In this document: positions 1 to 9,758 of the stretch, one piece after another
Position numbering within the stretch: the first letter of the stretch is position 1
Layout of the letters: each line of letters begins with the position of its first letter
From: an uncultured Alphaproteobacteria bacterium
Lineage (GTDB): Bacteria > Pseudomonadota > Alphaproteobacteria > CAAGCB01 > CAG-977
Direction: 5' to 3'
DNA length: 64,000 nt
Assembly (NCBI GenBank): GCA_944390195.1
Contig: CALXOZ010000001.1
Location: forward strand, 62,001 to 126,000
Translations under genes and position numbers: made by a program
Notes under the pieces: model-generated
What the model was told of the DNA's origin: nothing
Seen by the model: the letters and a program-made list of their open reading frames with translations, nothing else
Databases searched by the model: none

Positions 1-158
1 CGCCCCCCTTTTCCTCCGGTCGCGTTCGGTGCGGCGGACAAAGCCGTTTCCTCTTCGACAATCGCATTCCACTCCCCGCACGATTCACAGCGCCCCGCCC
101 AACGGGGAAAAACGGCACCACAACTCTGACAAACAAATCTGGTCGATTTTTTTCCCAT
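1..158 (-). CDS. radA: DNA repair protein RadA, N-terminal fragment (cut by window edge)
   Basis: Only the first 52 codons lie in the window. The reverse strand opens with MGKKSTRFVCQSCGA, followed by a second CxxC pair (CESCGEWN). This is the four-cysteine zinc finger at the N terminus of RadA/Sms, a DnaB-like helicase that extends recombination intermediates. The start is an ATG whose first base is shared with the mlaF stop (TGATG), so translation is probably coupled. The alr-mlaE-mlaF-radA order is usual in alphaproteobacteria. The RecA-like and Lon-like domains would lie beyond position 1 and are not visible. Confidence 0.88.
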   Translation of the reverse strand, partial: MGKKSTRFVCQSCGAVFPRWAGRCESCGEWNAIVEEETALSAAPNATGGKGG

Positions 159-931
159 CACCCGCGAATTTCCATCTGAATCGGTCCGTCCGCCCGACCG
201 TTGATAAATTGCTCTACATAAGGATTTCCCGATCGATCTATTTCATCAACACGTCCATGCCAAATGATTTTACCTTTGTACAACATAGCGACTTTATCGG
301 CTATTTTGCGCACAGAAGACATATCATGCGTAATGGTTATCCCTGTCGCTCCCAAATCTTTTACACACGAACGGATCAAATCATTGATAACGTCCGACAT
401 AATCGGATCCAACCCTGTCGTCGGTTCATCAAAAAAGATCAATTCCGGATCCGAAGCTATCGCACGAGCCAAGCCAACACGTTTTTTCATTCCTCCGGAC
501 AACTCGTCGGGATAAAGTGTCGCAACATCGGCGTTCAAACCGACTTGAGCCAGCTTTTTCACAGCAATTTCCTTTGCTTGGGCACGATTCATCTTTTTAC
601 CCTGAATCAAACCGAAAGCGACATTTTCCCAAATATTCAAACTGTCGAACAAAGCGGCCCCTTGAAACAACATTCCAGTCTGCGCATTAATCTTTTCCAT
701 TTCACGCGAAGGCAAACCGACAATCTCCCTGCCGTCAATCTGAATCGATCCACTATCCGGTGTTAACAATCCTTGAATACATTTAATAGTTACGGATTTT
801 CCCGTACCGGACCCGCCGATGATAACCAGAGATTCCCCTTTCTTAACATCAAGCGTAACACCGTCCAAAACAACTTTCTTACCGAAAGACTTATGGACAT
901 CTGTCATTCTCACTTTGATTTCATCAGCCAT
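158..931 (-). CDS. mlaF: Mla-type phospholipid ABC transporter, ATPase subunit
   Basis: This 257-residue ABC ATPase probably powers lipid trafficking between inner and outer membrane together with the MlaE permease encoded just upstream. It has a Walker A motif near residues 39-47 (GGSGTGKS), the signature LSGGMKKR near 144-151, and Walker B with catalytic Glu (LIFFDEPTTGLD) near 164-175. The LSGGM form is typical of the Mla/Ttg2A subfamily. The ATG is preceded by AGGAG. The gap to mlaE is 9 bp and the stop overlaps radA. No mlaD, mlaC or mlaB gene is present in this window, so the substrate-binding partner must lie elsewhere. Confidence 0.93.
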   Translation of the reverse strand: MADEIKVRMTDVHKSFGKKVVLDGVTLDVKKGESLVIIGGSGTGKSVTIKCIQGLLTPDSGSIQIDGREIVGLPSREMEKINAQTGMLFQGAALFDSLNIWENVAFGLIQGKKMNRAQAKEIAVKKLAQVGLNADVATLYPDELSGGMKKRVGLARAIASDPELIFFDEPTTGLDPIMSDVINDLIRSCVKDLGATGITITHDMSSVRKIADKVAMLYKGKIIWHGRVDEIDRSGNPYVEQFINGRADGPIQMEIRG

Positions 932-940
932 AAGCGACTC

Positions 941-1714
941 CTATCTGGAAAAGAACAATTCAGTCAGCAAATAATTGCTGATTAAAATCAAAATCGACGA
1001 AGCAACCACCGCATTCGTTGTCGCTTTACCGACACCTTCCGCCCCGCCTTTGGAATAAAAACCGTTATAACATCCCATTAACGTAACTATAAAGCCAAAC
1101 ACTGCCGCTTTTGTCATACCGGAAACAATATCGACCGCTTGCATAAAATTCCATGTATTGCGTAAAAAGTTTATCGCATTGAAATCCAACTTATATACGC
1201 AAATCAGATAACCGCCGTAAATACCGATCACATCACCGATTAAAACCAAAACAGGTAACATGATCACACCGGCGACAATACGCGGAACAACAAGGTATTT
1301 AAAAGGATTGGTCGATAATGTCGCCAAAGCGTCGATTTGTTCCGTTACCCGCATCGTCCCCAATTCCGCCGCCATGGCTGCTCCGACACGCCCCGCAACC
1401 ATCAAAGCGGCTAAAACCGGACCGAGCTCCCGCGTAACCGTCAATTCAACAACAGAGGCGACGACTCCTTCCGAGGACAAAGTCGACAACCCCGAATAAC
1501 TTTGCAAGGCGATAACCATGCCTGAAAACATCGTGGTTAAAGCCACGACAGGCAAAGAATAAAAACCGATCTCGACCATTTGAGAAAACAGCGTTCGGAA
1601 ATAAAACGGAGGACGGACGCAATATGACACCGATTTCATTGTAAATAATGTCAAACGTCCGACCGAACGCAAAAAATTCAAAAAAACCCGACCGACGGGA
1701 GCAAAAATATTCAT
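941..1714 (-). CDS. mlaE: MlaE-family ABC transporter permease
   Basis: This 257-residue integral membrane permease (MlaE/DUF140 family) is the partner of the MlaF ATPase. Hydrophobic stretches alternate along the protein, and the conserved cytoplasmic coupling segment (MRVTEQIDALA) sits near the middle, after GRVGAAMAAELG. I chose the ATG at 1714 because AAGGCGG lies directly upstream. A TTG five codons earlier (1729) would overlap the end of alr and leave no Shine-Dalgarno sequence. The gene follows the alr stop by 11 bp, so alr-mlaE-mlaF-radA probably form one transcript. The role in lipid transport follows from the family. Confidence 0.93.
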   Translation of the reverse strand: MNIFAPVGRVFLNFLRSVGRLTLFTMKSVSYCVRPPFYFRTLFSQMVEIGFYSLPVVALTTMFSGMVIALQSYSGLSTLSSEGVVASVVELTVTRELGPVLAALMVAGRVGAAMAAELGTMRVTEQIDALATLSTNPFKYLVVPRIVAGVIMLPVLVLIGDVIGIYGGYLICVYKLDFNAINFLRNTWNFMQAVDIVSGMTKAAVFGFIVTLMGCYNGFYSKGGAEGVGKATTNAVVASSILILISNYLLTELFFSR

Positions 1715-1725
1715 TTGACCGCCTT

Positions 1726-2802
1726 TCAATCCATATAAATCCGGTAAAACCGCTTACTTAAATTTGTTAACAATTCATAATCTATTGTTCCGGCAAGTTT
1801 TGCAATTTCCTTTATAGGGCAATGAGCCCCGATAATTTCCGCCATCGGAGTCCTTTGCAACTCTTGCAAACTGAAATCCGTTACGTCAACGGTTGTTAAA
1901 TCCATTGATATCCGACCGACAACCGGCGCTTTTCGACCGTTAAAACAAACGTATCCCTTGTTTGCCAAAGAACGGGGATATCCGTCTCCGTATCCTATGG
2001 CCAATGTCGCCACACGCGATGTTCTTGTAAATTCATATGTCGCTCCATAACCGACCGTACGACCGGCTTCGACCTCTTGAATCTGCAAAACTTTCGCTTC
2101 CAAGGAAATCGCGCCGTCATACAAAGCGATTCCGGGACGGACAAGATCTTTATAATAGCGGGGATCGTTTAAATGAACACCATCACTAGCGGACAAGCTT
2201 TCTTTAAAAGGACGGGGCAAAGCCTGACGCAATTTAGCACACAAACTGTCAAAACGGTTGAGTTGATTTTCGCTTTTTACATTTTCCGGATTGTCGGCGC
2301 ATGCCAAATGGCTGACAACCAGAGAAACATTCAAATATTCAGGAACCTTGGAACATAAGGCTTGCACGTCTTTTTCATTCAGTCCCAAACGTGTCATACC
2401 CGTATCGATGTGCAAAGCCGCCGGTAAAATCATATTTTCCTTATGTCCCAAATGATTCCAATCGAAAACCTGACGCGGCGTGCTGAGAACGGGGATCAAG
2501 TCGTATTTTAAAAAATCCGGTTCTGTTTGAGGCAAAACACCGTGCAGAACATAAATTTGAGTGCCAACAGGCAGATTTTGCCTTAATTCTACGGCTTCAA
2601 AAGAGTATGCCGTAAAAAAAGAACGACAGCCGGCTTGATACAAAGCCTTTGCGATTTCAACAGCTCCCAAGCCATACGCATCCGTTTTTAAAACGGCAGC
2701 CACTTGCGTTTTATCTCCGACTTGAAATTGCAGACTTTTCCAATTATCCGCAATTTTTTTCAAATCCACCGTCAAAAATGCCCCTGCCTGTTGCGGCGTC
2801 AT
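1726..2802 (-). CDS. alr: Alanine racemase
   Basis: This PLP enzyme interconverts L- and D-alanine and so supplies D-alanine for peptidoglycan. The PLP-lysine segment (AVLKTDAYGLGA) is near residues 37-48, and the C-terminal catalytic tyrosine lies in GYGDGYPR. The 358-residue length is normal for the family. The open frame extends 43 codons further upstream into alaS, but that stretch is arginine/cysteine-rich and unlike Alr, so the ATG at 2802 beginning MTPQQAGAF is taken as the start. It begins 3 bp after the alaS stop, which suggests cotranscription with alaS and mlaE. Confidence 0.96.
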   Translation of the reverse strand: MTPQQAGAFLTVDLKKIADNWKSLQFQVGDKTQVAAVLKTDAYGLGAVEIAKALYQAGCRSFFTAYSFEAVELRQNLPVGTQIYVLHGVLPQTEPDFLKYDLIPVLSTPRQVFDWNHLGHKENMILPAALHIDTGMTRLGLNEKDVQALCSKVPEYLNVSLVVSHLACADNPENVKSENQLNRFDSLCAKLRQALPRPFKESLSASDGVHLNDPRYYKDLVRPGIALYDGAISLEAKVLQIQEVEAGRTVGYGATYEFTRTSRVATLAIGYGDGYPRSLANKGYVCFNGRKAPVVGRISMDLTTVDVTDFSLQELQRTPMAEIIGAHCPIKEIAKLAGTIDYELLTNLSKRFYRIYMD

Positions 2803-2804
2803 GA

Positions 2805-5441
2805 TTAAGCCCCCAGCGTTTTTTCGATCACAGCTAAAACTTCCGCCGTCTTGGAAACATCGGAACCTCCGGCTTGAGCCATGTCGGGGCGTCCGCCGCC
2901 ACCTTTGCCGCCAGCGACAACACAACCGCAACGAACCAGATCTATGGCATTGATTTTATCCGTCAAATCATCGGTAACACCGACAACAATGGAAACTTTC
3001 CCCTTATCCGTACCGACCAAAGCGACAACACCGGATACAATCTGTTTTTTTATCTCGTCGACCATACCTTTCAATTCTTTTGCCGGAACATCGCTCAATT
3101 CACGACCGACAAAAGAAACACCTTTTATTTTTTTGACTGTCTCAAGGTTCGACACACCGCCCGCCGCCAATTTTTTACGCATATCCGACAATTCGCGTTC
3201 CAATTTCTTGCGTTCTTCAATCAAAGACCGGACACGAACGGGAATATCTGCAACCGCCGCCTTTAAACTTTCAGCCGTTACAGCCAATAAATCCTCCCGC
3301 TTTTGAGCATAATCCAAAGCGGCCATTCCCGTTACGGCTTCGATACGACGCACGCCCGCCGCCAAAGCGGTTTCAGAAACAATACGAAAAGACCCTATAT
3401 CCCCCGTACGTCCGACATGCGTCCCCCCGCATAATTCAAGAGAGACCTTATTTTCACCGGATCCCATTGAAACAACACGGACTTCTTCACCGTACTTTTC
3501 ACCGAACAAAGCCATCGCCCCGTCTTCCACCGCTGCTTGAGGCGACATCAATCGGGTTGTTACCTCCAAATTCCTTAAAATATTGCGATTGACTTCGTTT
3601 TCAACGGCTCGCAATTCTTCAAAAGTAATCTGGCGCGGCTGAGAAAAGTCAAAACGTAGACCGTCCGGATGAACCGAAGATCCTTTTTGGGTCACATGCT
3701 CGCCCAAAATTTTACGTAAAGCCGCTTGCAATAAATGAGTTGCCGAATGATGACGCGCCGTCGCTTGCCGACGTTGAACATCAACTGTCATCAAAACATT
3801 TTGTCCGACCTTTAAAGTTCCTTTTTTCAGTGTTCCAAAATGAACAAACAGATCTGAAAGCTTTTTCTGAGTGTCCTTAACATCAAACAAAACCGTATCA
3901 CCGACTGTTATCGTTCCCTTATCACCGACCTGTCCGCCGGATTCCCCGTAAAAAGGTGTCTGATTAACAATGATGGATGCGCTTTGACCTTCCGATATTT
4001 CATCGATCTCCTTACCGTCAACCAACAAAGCGACAACCTGAGCTTCGGCTTGTGTCATGTCATAACCTAAAAACTCCGTAGCGCCGATTTTTTCCTTCAT
4101 TTCGAACCAAACCGCATCCGTAACGGATTCTCCGGATCCCGCCCAAGCTTTGCGCGCTTCAGCCTTTTGACGGTCCATAGCCTCTTGGAATCCCCGTGTA
4201 TCAACTCCCATCCGTTTGAATCGCAACACGTCCTGAGTCAAGTCCAATGGAAAGCCATAGGTATCATACAGCTTAAAAGCGACTTCTCCGGATAAAATTC
4301 CGCCGTCAGCCAATTTTGCTGTTTCAACATCCAATAATTTCAAACCGCGCCCCAACGTTTCTTTAAAGCGAGTTTCCTCTAAACGCAACGTTTCCGTCAT
4401 CAAAGCTTGAGCCCGTATCAATTCAGGGAATGTATCCCCCATCAAACGCACCAAAGCCGGAACCAAACGCCACATCAAAGGTTCTTGGCACCCCATCATA
4501 TGAGCATGACGCATAGCCCGTCGCATAATGCGGCGCAAAACATAACCGCGCCCTTCATTGGAAGGCAGAACGCCGTCCGCAATCAAAAAACAGGATGAAC
4601 GCAAATGGTCCGCAACAACACGCAAAGAAGTTTTGAATTCCCCGTAAGGTTCCACACCCGCCGTTCCGGCAGCCGCATTGATTAGCCCCTTAAGGATATC
4701 TGTTTCATAGTTGTCATTTGTTCCCAACATAACGGCGCCCATACGTTCCAACCCCATTCCCGTATCAATGCACGGATGAGGCAAATCAATCAAGCGACCG
4801 TCCGCCAGCTGTTCGTTTTGCATAAAGACTAAATTCCAGATTTCAACGAAACGGTCTCCATCTTCATCGGGAGAACCCGGAGGACCGCCTTGAATATGTT
4901 CGCCATGGTCATAAAAAATTTCAGAACAAGGACCGCACGGACCTGTATCACCCATCGCCCAAAAGTTATCTTTTGTGGGGATTCTGATGATTCTTTCATC
5001 GGGAAGACCCGCTATTTTTTTCCACAAATCAAAAGCTTCATCGTCTGTATGGTACACTGTCGTCGTCAATTTTTCTTTGGGCAAGCCGAATTCCTTGGTA
5101 ACAAGATTCCAAGCGTAATAAATCGCTTTTTCTTTGAAATAATCACCAAAGCTCCAATTCCCCAGCATTTCAAAAAAAGTATGATGACGCACCGTATAAC
5201 CGACATTATCCAAATCGTTGTGCTTTCCTCCCGCTCGGACACACTTTTGATCCGATGCCGCACGAACATAGGAACGCTTTTCCACGCCCGTAAAAATATT
5301 TTTAAATTGCACCATACCCGAATTCGTGAACATCAATGTCGGGTCGTTGTGAGGAACTAAAGAACTGGACGGCACGATTTCATGATCGTTCTTGCGAAAA
5401 TAATCCAAAAAAATGCGCCGAATTTCACCGGTTGTCATCAT
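2805..5441 (-). CDS. alaS: Alanyl-tRNA synthetase
   Basis: This 878-residue enzyme charges tRNA-Ala and edits Ser/Gly mischarging. The aminoacylation domain begins with the class II motif 1 region ([18 protein letters not shown]). The editing domain carries the zinc ligands HHSATH and CGGTHV. The C-terminal DHHA1 segment is the glycine-rich [17 protein letters not shown]. The length matches the E. coli enzyme. Two tandem ATGs (5441 and 5438) follow an AGGA; either may be used. It is the first gene of the minus-strand run alaS-alr-mlaE-mlaF-radA and is divergent from def. Confidence 0.98.
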   Translation of the reverse strand: MMTTGEIRRIFLDYFRKNDHEIVPSSSLVPHNDPTLMFTNSGMVQFKNIFTGVEKRSYVRAASDQKCVRAGGKHNDLDNVGYTVRHHTFFEMLGNWSFGDYFKEKAIYYAWNLVTKEFGLPKEKLTTTVYHTDDEAFDLWKKIAGLPDERIIRIPTKDNFWAMGDTGPCGPCSEIFYDHGEHIQGGPPGSPDEDGDRFVEIWNLVFMQNEQLADGRLIDLPHPCIDTGMGLERMGAVMLGTNDNYETDILKGLINAAAGTAGVEPYGEFKTSLRVVADHLRSSCFLIADGVLPSNEGRGYVLRRIMRRAMRHAHMMGCQEPLMWRLVPALVRLMGDTFPELIRAQALMTETLRLEETRFKETLGRGLKLLDVETAKLADGGILSGEVAFKLYDTYGFPLDLTQDVLRFKRMGVDTRGFQEAMDRQKAEARKAWAGSGESVTDAVWFEMKEKIGATEFLGYDMTQAEAQVVALLVDGKEIDEISEGQSASIIVNQTPFYGESGGQVGDKGTITVGDTVLFDVKDTQKKLSDLFVHFGTLKKGTLKVGQNVLMTVDVQRRQATARHHSATHLLQAALRKILGEHVTQKGSSVHPDGLRFDFSQPRQITFEELRAVENEVNRNILRNLEVTTRLMSPQAAVEDGAMALFGEKYGEEVRVVSMGSGENKVSLELCGGTHVGRTGDIGSFRIVSETALAAGVRRIEAVTGMAALDYAQKREDLLAVTAESLKAAVADIPVRVRSLIEERKKLERELSDMRKKLAAGGVSNLETVKKIKGVSFVGRELSDVPAKELKGMVDEIKKQIVSGVVALVGTDKGKVSIVVGVTDDLTDKINAIDLVRCGCVVAGGKGGGGRPDMAQAGGSDVSKTAEVLAVIEKTLGA

Positions 5442-5604
5442 AAGCTTTTTTCCTGTTTTAATTTAAACTCTTGAGGTGTGTTATACTCTAAAATCCATTA
5501 AGAAGCATCTTTTTTTATACTTTTAAAGTAAAATATTCAACCTGAGTGTTGACCTTGTGTGCGGAAAAACGTATTTAAAAAGAAAATTAACAAAGGAAAC
5601 GACA

Positions 5605-6153
5605 ATGGCTTTATTGAAAATTTTGGAAGTTCCCCATCCGCTCTTAAAGAAAAAAAGCGAAAAAATCGAGGTCATCACCGATGAGTTGCGAAAAACTTTG
5701 AACGATATGCTGGAAACGATGTATGCGGCTCCCGGGGTAGGATTAGCCGCTCCGCAAATCGGTCTGTTGAAACGAATGGTCGTCATTGATGTCAGTCGCG
5801 AAAACGAACCGAAAAAGCCTTATAAAATGATCAATCCCGTCATCATAGATCATGGTGAAAATCTGGTCGTTCATGACGAAGGTTGCCTTTCCGTTCCGGA
5901 ACAATACGCCCCTGTCGAACGTTTCGAAACCGTTACAGTCGAATATCTGGATGAAAATTCGAAAAAACAGGTTTTGCATGCCGACGGATTGTTATCGATC
6001 TGTATTCAACACGAACTGGAACACCTCGAAGGAATACTGTTTATCGACCACCTGTCCAAAATAAAAAAAGACATGATCATTCGCCGCGTGGAAAAAGAAC
6101 GGCGTTGGAAGAACAGCCATCAAGACAAAAGCAATCATCAGGAAGAAGAATAA
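5605..6153 (+). CDS. def: Peptide deformylase
   Basis: This 182-residue metalloenzyme removes the N-formyl group from nascent proteins. All three active-site motifs are visible: GVGLAAPQIG near residues 46-55, EGCLS with the metal-binding Cys, and QHELEHL with the HExxH metal ligands near the C-terminal third. I took the ATG at 5605, preceded by AAAGGAAA, over an upstream in-frame start at 5557 that would add 16 unrelated residues. The C-terminal tail after the catalytic domain is rich in Lys, His and Glu. It abuts fmt (TAA immediately followed by ATG), the usual functional pairing. Confidence 0.97.
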   Translation: MALLKILEVPHPLLKKKSEKIEVITDELRKTLNDMLETMYAAPGVGLAAPQIGLLKRMVVIDVSRENEPKKPYKMINPVIIDHGENLVVHDEGCLSVPEQYAPVERFETVTVEYLDENSKKQVLHADGLLSICIQHELEHLEGILFIDHLSKIKKDMIIRRVEKERRWKNSHQDKSNHQEEE

Positions 6154-7077
6154 ATGAAAACCGTCTTTATGGGGACACCCGACTTTGCGTTAGCCGCACT
6201 GAAAGCATTACATTCAAAGCACGATGTCGTTTGCGTATACACACAACCGCCGCGCCCAAGCGGACGGGGACATAAATTGACACCGTCACCCGTTCATCAA
6301 TATGCCTTGGAAAACAATATCCCCGTGCGTTGTCCGGCAACATTCAAACCTCAGGAGGAAAAGGACGCTTTTCGCAATTTACAAGCTGACGTCGCCATTG
6401 TCGCGGCTTACGGGTTGTTGCTTCCGAAAGCCTGCTTGAACGCTTTTCGATACGGATGTATCAACATTCACGGCTCTTTATTACCCCGTTGGCGTGGTGC
6501 CGCACCGATACAACGCGCAATTATGGCAGGAGATCAAGAAACAGGTATAACATTAATGCAAATGGATGCCGGAATGGACACCGGTGATATGTTGATGAAA
6601 CAAAAATTCCCCATCGAAAAAAAAGACACCGCCGGATCCGTTTTTGAAAAAATGGCACGGTTAAGCGGAAATGTTTTATTGAGCGGTTTGGACTTGTTGG
6701 AAAAAGGGGAATTGCTTCCGGAAAAACAACCACAAGAAGGTATTACTTACGCCGCGAAAATCGCCAAAGAAGAAGGATTGATTTCTTTTGACATGCCAGC
6801 CGCAGAACTGGATTGTAAAATCAGGGCGTTATTGCCTTGGCCGGGAGCATGGTTCTACTACAAAGGGGAACGGATATCCGTTCTGGAAGCAGAACCCGTT
6901 GAAATTGAACATTCAAATCAGCCGGGAACTCTTTGTAAAGAAATGATTGTTTCTTGCAAGACAGGCGGTCTGAAATTAAAAATCCTGCGCAGAGACGGAA
7001 AAAAGGCTCTTCCGGTTGAAGAATTTCTGCGCGGATTCGATCTGCCTGAAGGAACCCTGCTCAATGCCGCGATTTAA
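6154..7077 (+). CDS. fmt: Methionyl-tRNA formyltransferase
   Basis: This 307-residue protein formylates Met-tRNAfMet using 10-formyl-tetrahydrofolate, complementing the deformylase encoded upstream. The catalytic segment NIHGSLLPRWRGAAPIQRAI contains the Asn and His of the formyltransferase fold. The downstream MDAGMDTGDML provides the catalytic Asp. The C-terminal OB-like domain begins after residue 200. The ATG directly follows the def stop, and the end overlaps truA by 14 bp, so def-fmt-truA is a tightly coupled translation-related operon. Confidence 0.97.
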   Translation: MKTVFMGTPDFALAALKALHSKHDVVCVYTQPPRPSGRGHKLTPSPVHQYALENNIPVRCPATFKPQEEKDAFRNLQADVAIVAAYGLLLPKACLNAFRYGCINIHGSLLPRWRGAAPIQRAIMAGDQETGITLMQMDAGMDTGDMLMKQKFPIEKKDTAGSVFEKMARLSGNVLLSGLDLLEKGELLPEKQPQEGITYAAKIAKEEGLISFDMPAAELDCKIRALLPWPGAWFYYKGERISVLEAEPVEIEHSNQPGTLCKEMIVSCKTGGLKLKILRRDGKKALPVEEFLRGFDLPEGTLLNAAI

Positions 7078-7801
7078 AATCACAATCGAATATGACGGCA
7101 CGAATTACGCCGGTTGGCAACAACAAAACAAAGCTCCGTCCATTCAAGAGGAATTACAAAAAGCAGCTTTCCGTTTTTTAAAGGAAGACGTTTTGATCAC
7201 CGGAGCCGGAAGAACAGACGCCGGAGTTCATGCTTTAGGGCAAGTTGCTCATTTCGACACGCAAAAAACCTTCGACCCGTTCCGCTTATGCCAAGCCTTC
7301 AACGCGCACCTAAGACCTCAGCCTATCTCGGTTCTGAGCGCGCAAATCGTTGATGACAATTTCCATGCACGATTCGATGCAAAAAAAAGATATTACATCT
7401 ATAAAATCCTTAATCGCCGGTCTCGTCCGGCTTTATTTGAAAACCGCGTCTGGTGGGTTCATCAACCTTTAGATGAAACTTTAATGGAACAAGCGGCACA
7501 AGTATTAATCGGAAAACATGATTTTACAACTTTTCGTGCAACAGCCTGCCAAGCGAAATCACCCGTTAAGACCTTGGACGAAATCTGCATCCGGCGCTAT
7601 GGAGATTTCATTTTCTTTTATTTTTGCGCCAGATCCTTCCTGCATCATCAAGTCCGCAATATCGTCGGCACATTAAAACAAGTCGGTGAAAATAAATGGA
7701 CAAAAAAAGACGTTCTCGACGCTTTGGAGGCAAAAGACCGCAAAGCTGGAGGTCCAACCGCTCCGGCAGCAGGGCTCTATTTTGAAAAAGTGGTTTATTA
7801 A
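7064..7801 (+). CDS. truA: tRNA pseudouridine(38-40) synthase
   Basis: This 245-residue enzyme isomerises uridines 38-40 in the tRNA anticodon arm. The catalytic Asp lies in GAGRTDAGVHALGQVAHF near residues 49-66. The N terminus (MPRFKITIEYDGTNYAGWQ) is typical of TruA. I chose the ATG at 7064, inside the end of fmt, because a start at 7016 would add 16 unrelated residues. GGA lies about 10 bp upstream. It is the last gene of def-fmt-truA. I see no terminator before the next gene, which starts 75 bp later. Confidence 0.96.
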   Translation: MPRFKITIEYDGTNYAGWQQQNKAPSIQEELQKAAFRFLKEDVLITGAGRTDAGVHALGQVAHFDTQKTFDPFRLCQAFNAHLRPQPISVLSAQIVDDNFHARFDAKKRYYIYKILNRRSRPALFENRVWWVHQPLDETLMEQAAQVLIGKHDFTTFRATACQAKSPVKTLDEICIRRYGDFIFFYFCARSFLHHQVRNIVGTLKQVGENKWTKKDVLDALEAKDRKAGGPTAPAAGLYFEKVVY

Positions 7802-7876
7802 CCGTATTTTTTAGTGATTTTCTTTTAAATTTTTTGTATATTGCCTATTATTTGTCTATCAACCCAATGAACGCCC

Positions 7877-8575
7877 ATGGATTTCATTTCTTTTTTAGAT
7901 CAAAGAAAAACTTTAACTGACACCGGTGATTTGAACGGATTGAACGCTTTGGAAGAAAAAGTGACAAAGATTGTTGCCGACTTTTTAAATGGAACCTTTG
8001 TCGCCGAAATGCAAACAGTACCTTTATTTTATTCCTTCTTTAAAACATTCGCCGAGACAAACAATCTTGAACTGAAAAATCTATGTGATCAGGCTTTAAT
8101 AAAAATTCAACCCTTACTCGACGAATTCGATCGCGAGCACAACCTGACACACCTTGATGAATTAAACACCGGCACCATTGAATACAACCTGAATCAGCTA
8201 AGCGCCTTCGATCGGCTGAATCCTTTTGAAAAAGAAAGCGCTAATCAATTGAAATTTCAGACTTTCAATGATTTATTACGCTTGACGGATCAAATCGAAA
8301 TAAAAGGTGCTGATGAAAACGCGCATGAAAATTTCATTGAAACTCTGGTAAAAGCGTCTAAATTACAGACCTTTATTTCCCTCAGTCTTTCCCCTGAAAA
8401 AATCACACAAGACCTTTATCTGACAACATTGCGTTCCAATATGGAAAACAATCTGGTCTTGATGTTGACAGCAGACCGTATTGATTCAGGCATGCCCATC
8501 AATGATAAAAAGGTGGCTCGATTACGCATAGAATATCAGAAACTATTGAACGCACTTAACAAAGGACAAAAATAA
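7877..8575 (+). CDS. Unrecognised 232-residue protein, first gene of a two-gene unit
   Basis: I do not recognise a family. The protein starts MDFISFLDQRKTL and is leucine- and asparagine-rich with a regular hydrophobic spacing that suggests an all-alpha soluble protein. There is no signal peptide and no obvious membrane segment. Aspartate, glutamate and lysine are frequent and no catalytic motif stands out. No convincing Shine-Dalgarno precedes the ATG. The stop is one base from the ATG of the next gene, and the pair is closed by a strong terminator, so both probably act together. It lies downstream of truA but looks functionally unrelated to it. Confidence 0.72.
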   Translation: MDFISFLDQRKTLTDTGDLNGLNALEEKVTKIVADFLNGTFVAEMQTVPLFYSFFKTFAETNNLELKNLCDQALIKIQPLLDEFDREHNLTHLDELNTGTIEYNLNQLSAFDRLNPFEKESANQLKFQTFNDLLRLTDQIEIKGADENAHENFIETLVKASKLQTFISLSLSPEKITQDLYLTTLRSNMENNLVLMLTADRIDSGMPINDKKVARLRIEYQKLLNALNKGQK

Positions 8576-8576
8576 T

Positions 8577-9533
8577 ATGGCTCTTTTTTCTTTAAAACAG
8601 GAAACCTTGGAAACTTTCGCAGCAAATGCGACACAACAAGCGATGATGATCCATGAAAGGGTCGAACAAAAGAAAAATAAAGCTATCGAATCCGTTCCTC
8701 TTCTGAAAAGAATAAAACAGGAAATAGCTTCCTTTGATCAGGCTATGACAAAAAAGCTTGGCAAAAACTATACAAAAGTCCGCAATATTGCCGTCGGCGT
8801 CGGAAAGTTTTATGTCGCCGGTCAATTCGGTGGTCCTGGAATTATCGCTTTAGGAACAATTAATGCCGCAAAAGCTATCAAGCCTCTTTTAAAAAACGCT
8901 GAAAAAGCCCGTGTCGAAGGAAAAGTCTCAGGTCTGTTCGACTATATGTCAAAAAATCGCAAAGAAGCTTTACATACCATGACAAACGCCTCTTTAGGCG
9001 CCGGCGCTATCGCTTTCGGGTTGGCTGGCATGCTGGACGCAAAATTCGTAACACGCGCCGCGGCAACGGCTTTGGTTGTCGTTCCGGAAATGAAAGCGTT
9101 AAAAGAAACTGTAAAAGATATTGCAAGCGGTAAAAAAACAACAAAACAGGCCTTTAAGGATTTAGGACGCGATATCGTAACCGTTGGTATCAGCGCTGCT
9201 TCTTTCATTGCCGGAAATTATGGATACCTTACTCAAGAAAACAACGGATCGGATACGACTCATTCGGCATCAGGATCGAATGCCCATTCACACGCAAGCG
9301 CTAACAATCAAACATCAGGGTTGTCAATCGGAGTAAAAGGAGCCGACAAAATCGAAGCAAAAAAACCGTCTAAAAACGCTTCGGATAAAAATGCCACAAC
9401 ACCGCAAAAGACTCCTTCTGATAAAAGAAACTTACAACAAACTTTAAACAAAATGAGTCAGGAAAACTCCCAGGAAACAGCCCCATCCGCCTTGCATAAA
9501 CTGATTTTGAAAAAAAATCAAAAAGGAATTTGA
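8577..9533 (+). CDS. Unrecognised 318-residue protein with glycine-rich hydrophobic core and Ser/His/Asn-rich tail
   Basis: No family is recognised. The first 80 residues are charged and probably helical, with a candidate coiled coil (ERVEQKKNKAIESV). Residues from about 70 to 220 contain several Gly/Ala-rich hydrophobic stretches (KFYVAGQFGGPGIIALG, LGAGAIAFGLAGML, IVTVGISAASFIAG) that could insert into or sit against a membrane. From about residue 220 the chain is low complexity, rich in Ser, His, Asn, Lys and Thr. There is no signal peptide. The ATG is one base after the stop of the upstream gene. The two-part build could fit a membrane-active or secreted protein, but that is speculation. 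Confidence 0.72.
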   Translation: MALFSLKQETLETFAANATQQAMMIHERVEQKKNKAIESVPLLKRIKQEIASFDQAMTKKLGKNYTKVRNIAVGVGKFYVAGQFGGPGIIALGTINAAKAIKPLLKNAEKARVEGKVSGLFDYMSKNRKEALHTMTNASLGAGAIAFGLAGMLDAKFVTRAAATALVVVPEMKALKETVKDIASGKKTTKQAFKDLGRDIVTVGISAASFIAGNYGYLTQENNGSDTTHSASGSNAHSHASANNQTSGLSIGVKGADKIEAKKPSKNASDKNATTPQKTPSDKRNLQQTLNKMSQENSQETAPSALHKLILKKNQKGI

Positions 9534-9575
9534 TCGAAGAAATTCCAAAATATAAAGCTCTTTTATGAAAAACCC

Positions 9576-9614
9576 CTCCGGCAGGTAAGTTCCTACAACT
9601 GCCGGAGTTTTTTT
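9576..9614 (+). terminator. Rho-independent terminator of the 7877-9533 gene pair
   Basis: A perfect 9-bp stem, CTCCGGCAG (9576-9584) paired with CTGCCGGAG (9599-9607), encloses a 14-nt loop and is followed by seven Ts. Confidence 0.9.
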
Positions 9615-9758
9615 ACACTTCTTAAACATCATGCCGTCAACCGGCAAGGCGCAATCATTTCTTTAAGTCATGAAATAAACGGCAGAGTCTTTAATAAAAA
9701 TTGAAAAACGACTATATTCATTGCCTTCCCCGTTATTTCAGCGCCACCCGTCTTTTTA

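Noticed and set aside
2803-2931. 43-codon N-terminal extension of alr
   Set aside because: It lies inside alaS on the same strand in another frame and encodes an Arg/Cys-rich stretch unlike Alr; the ATG at 2802 fits the family.
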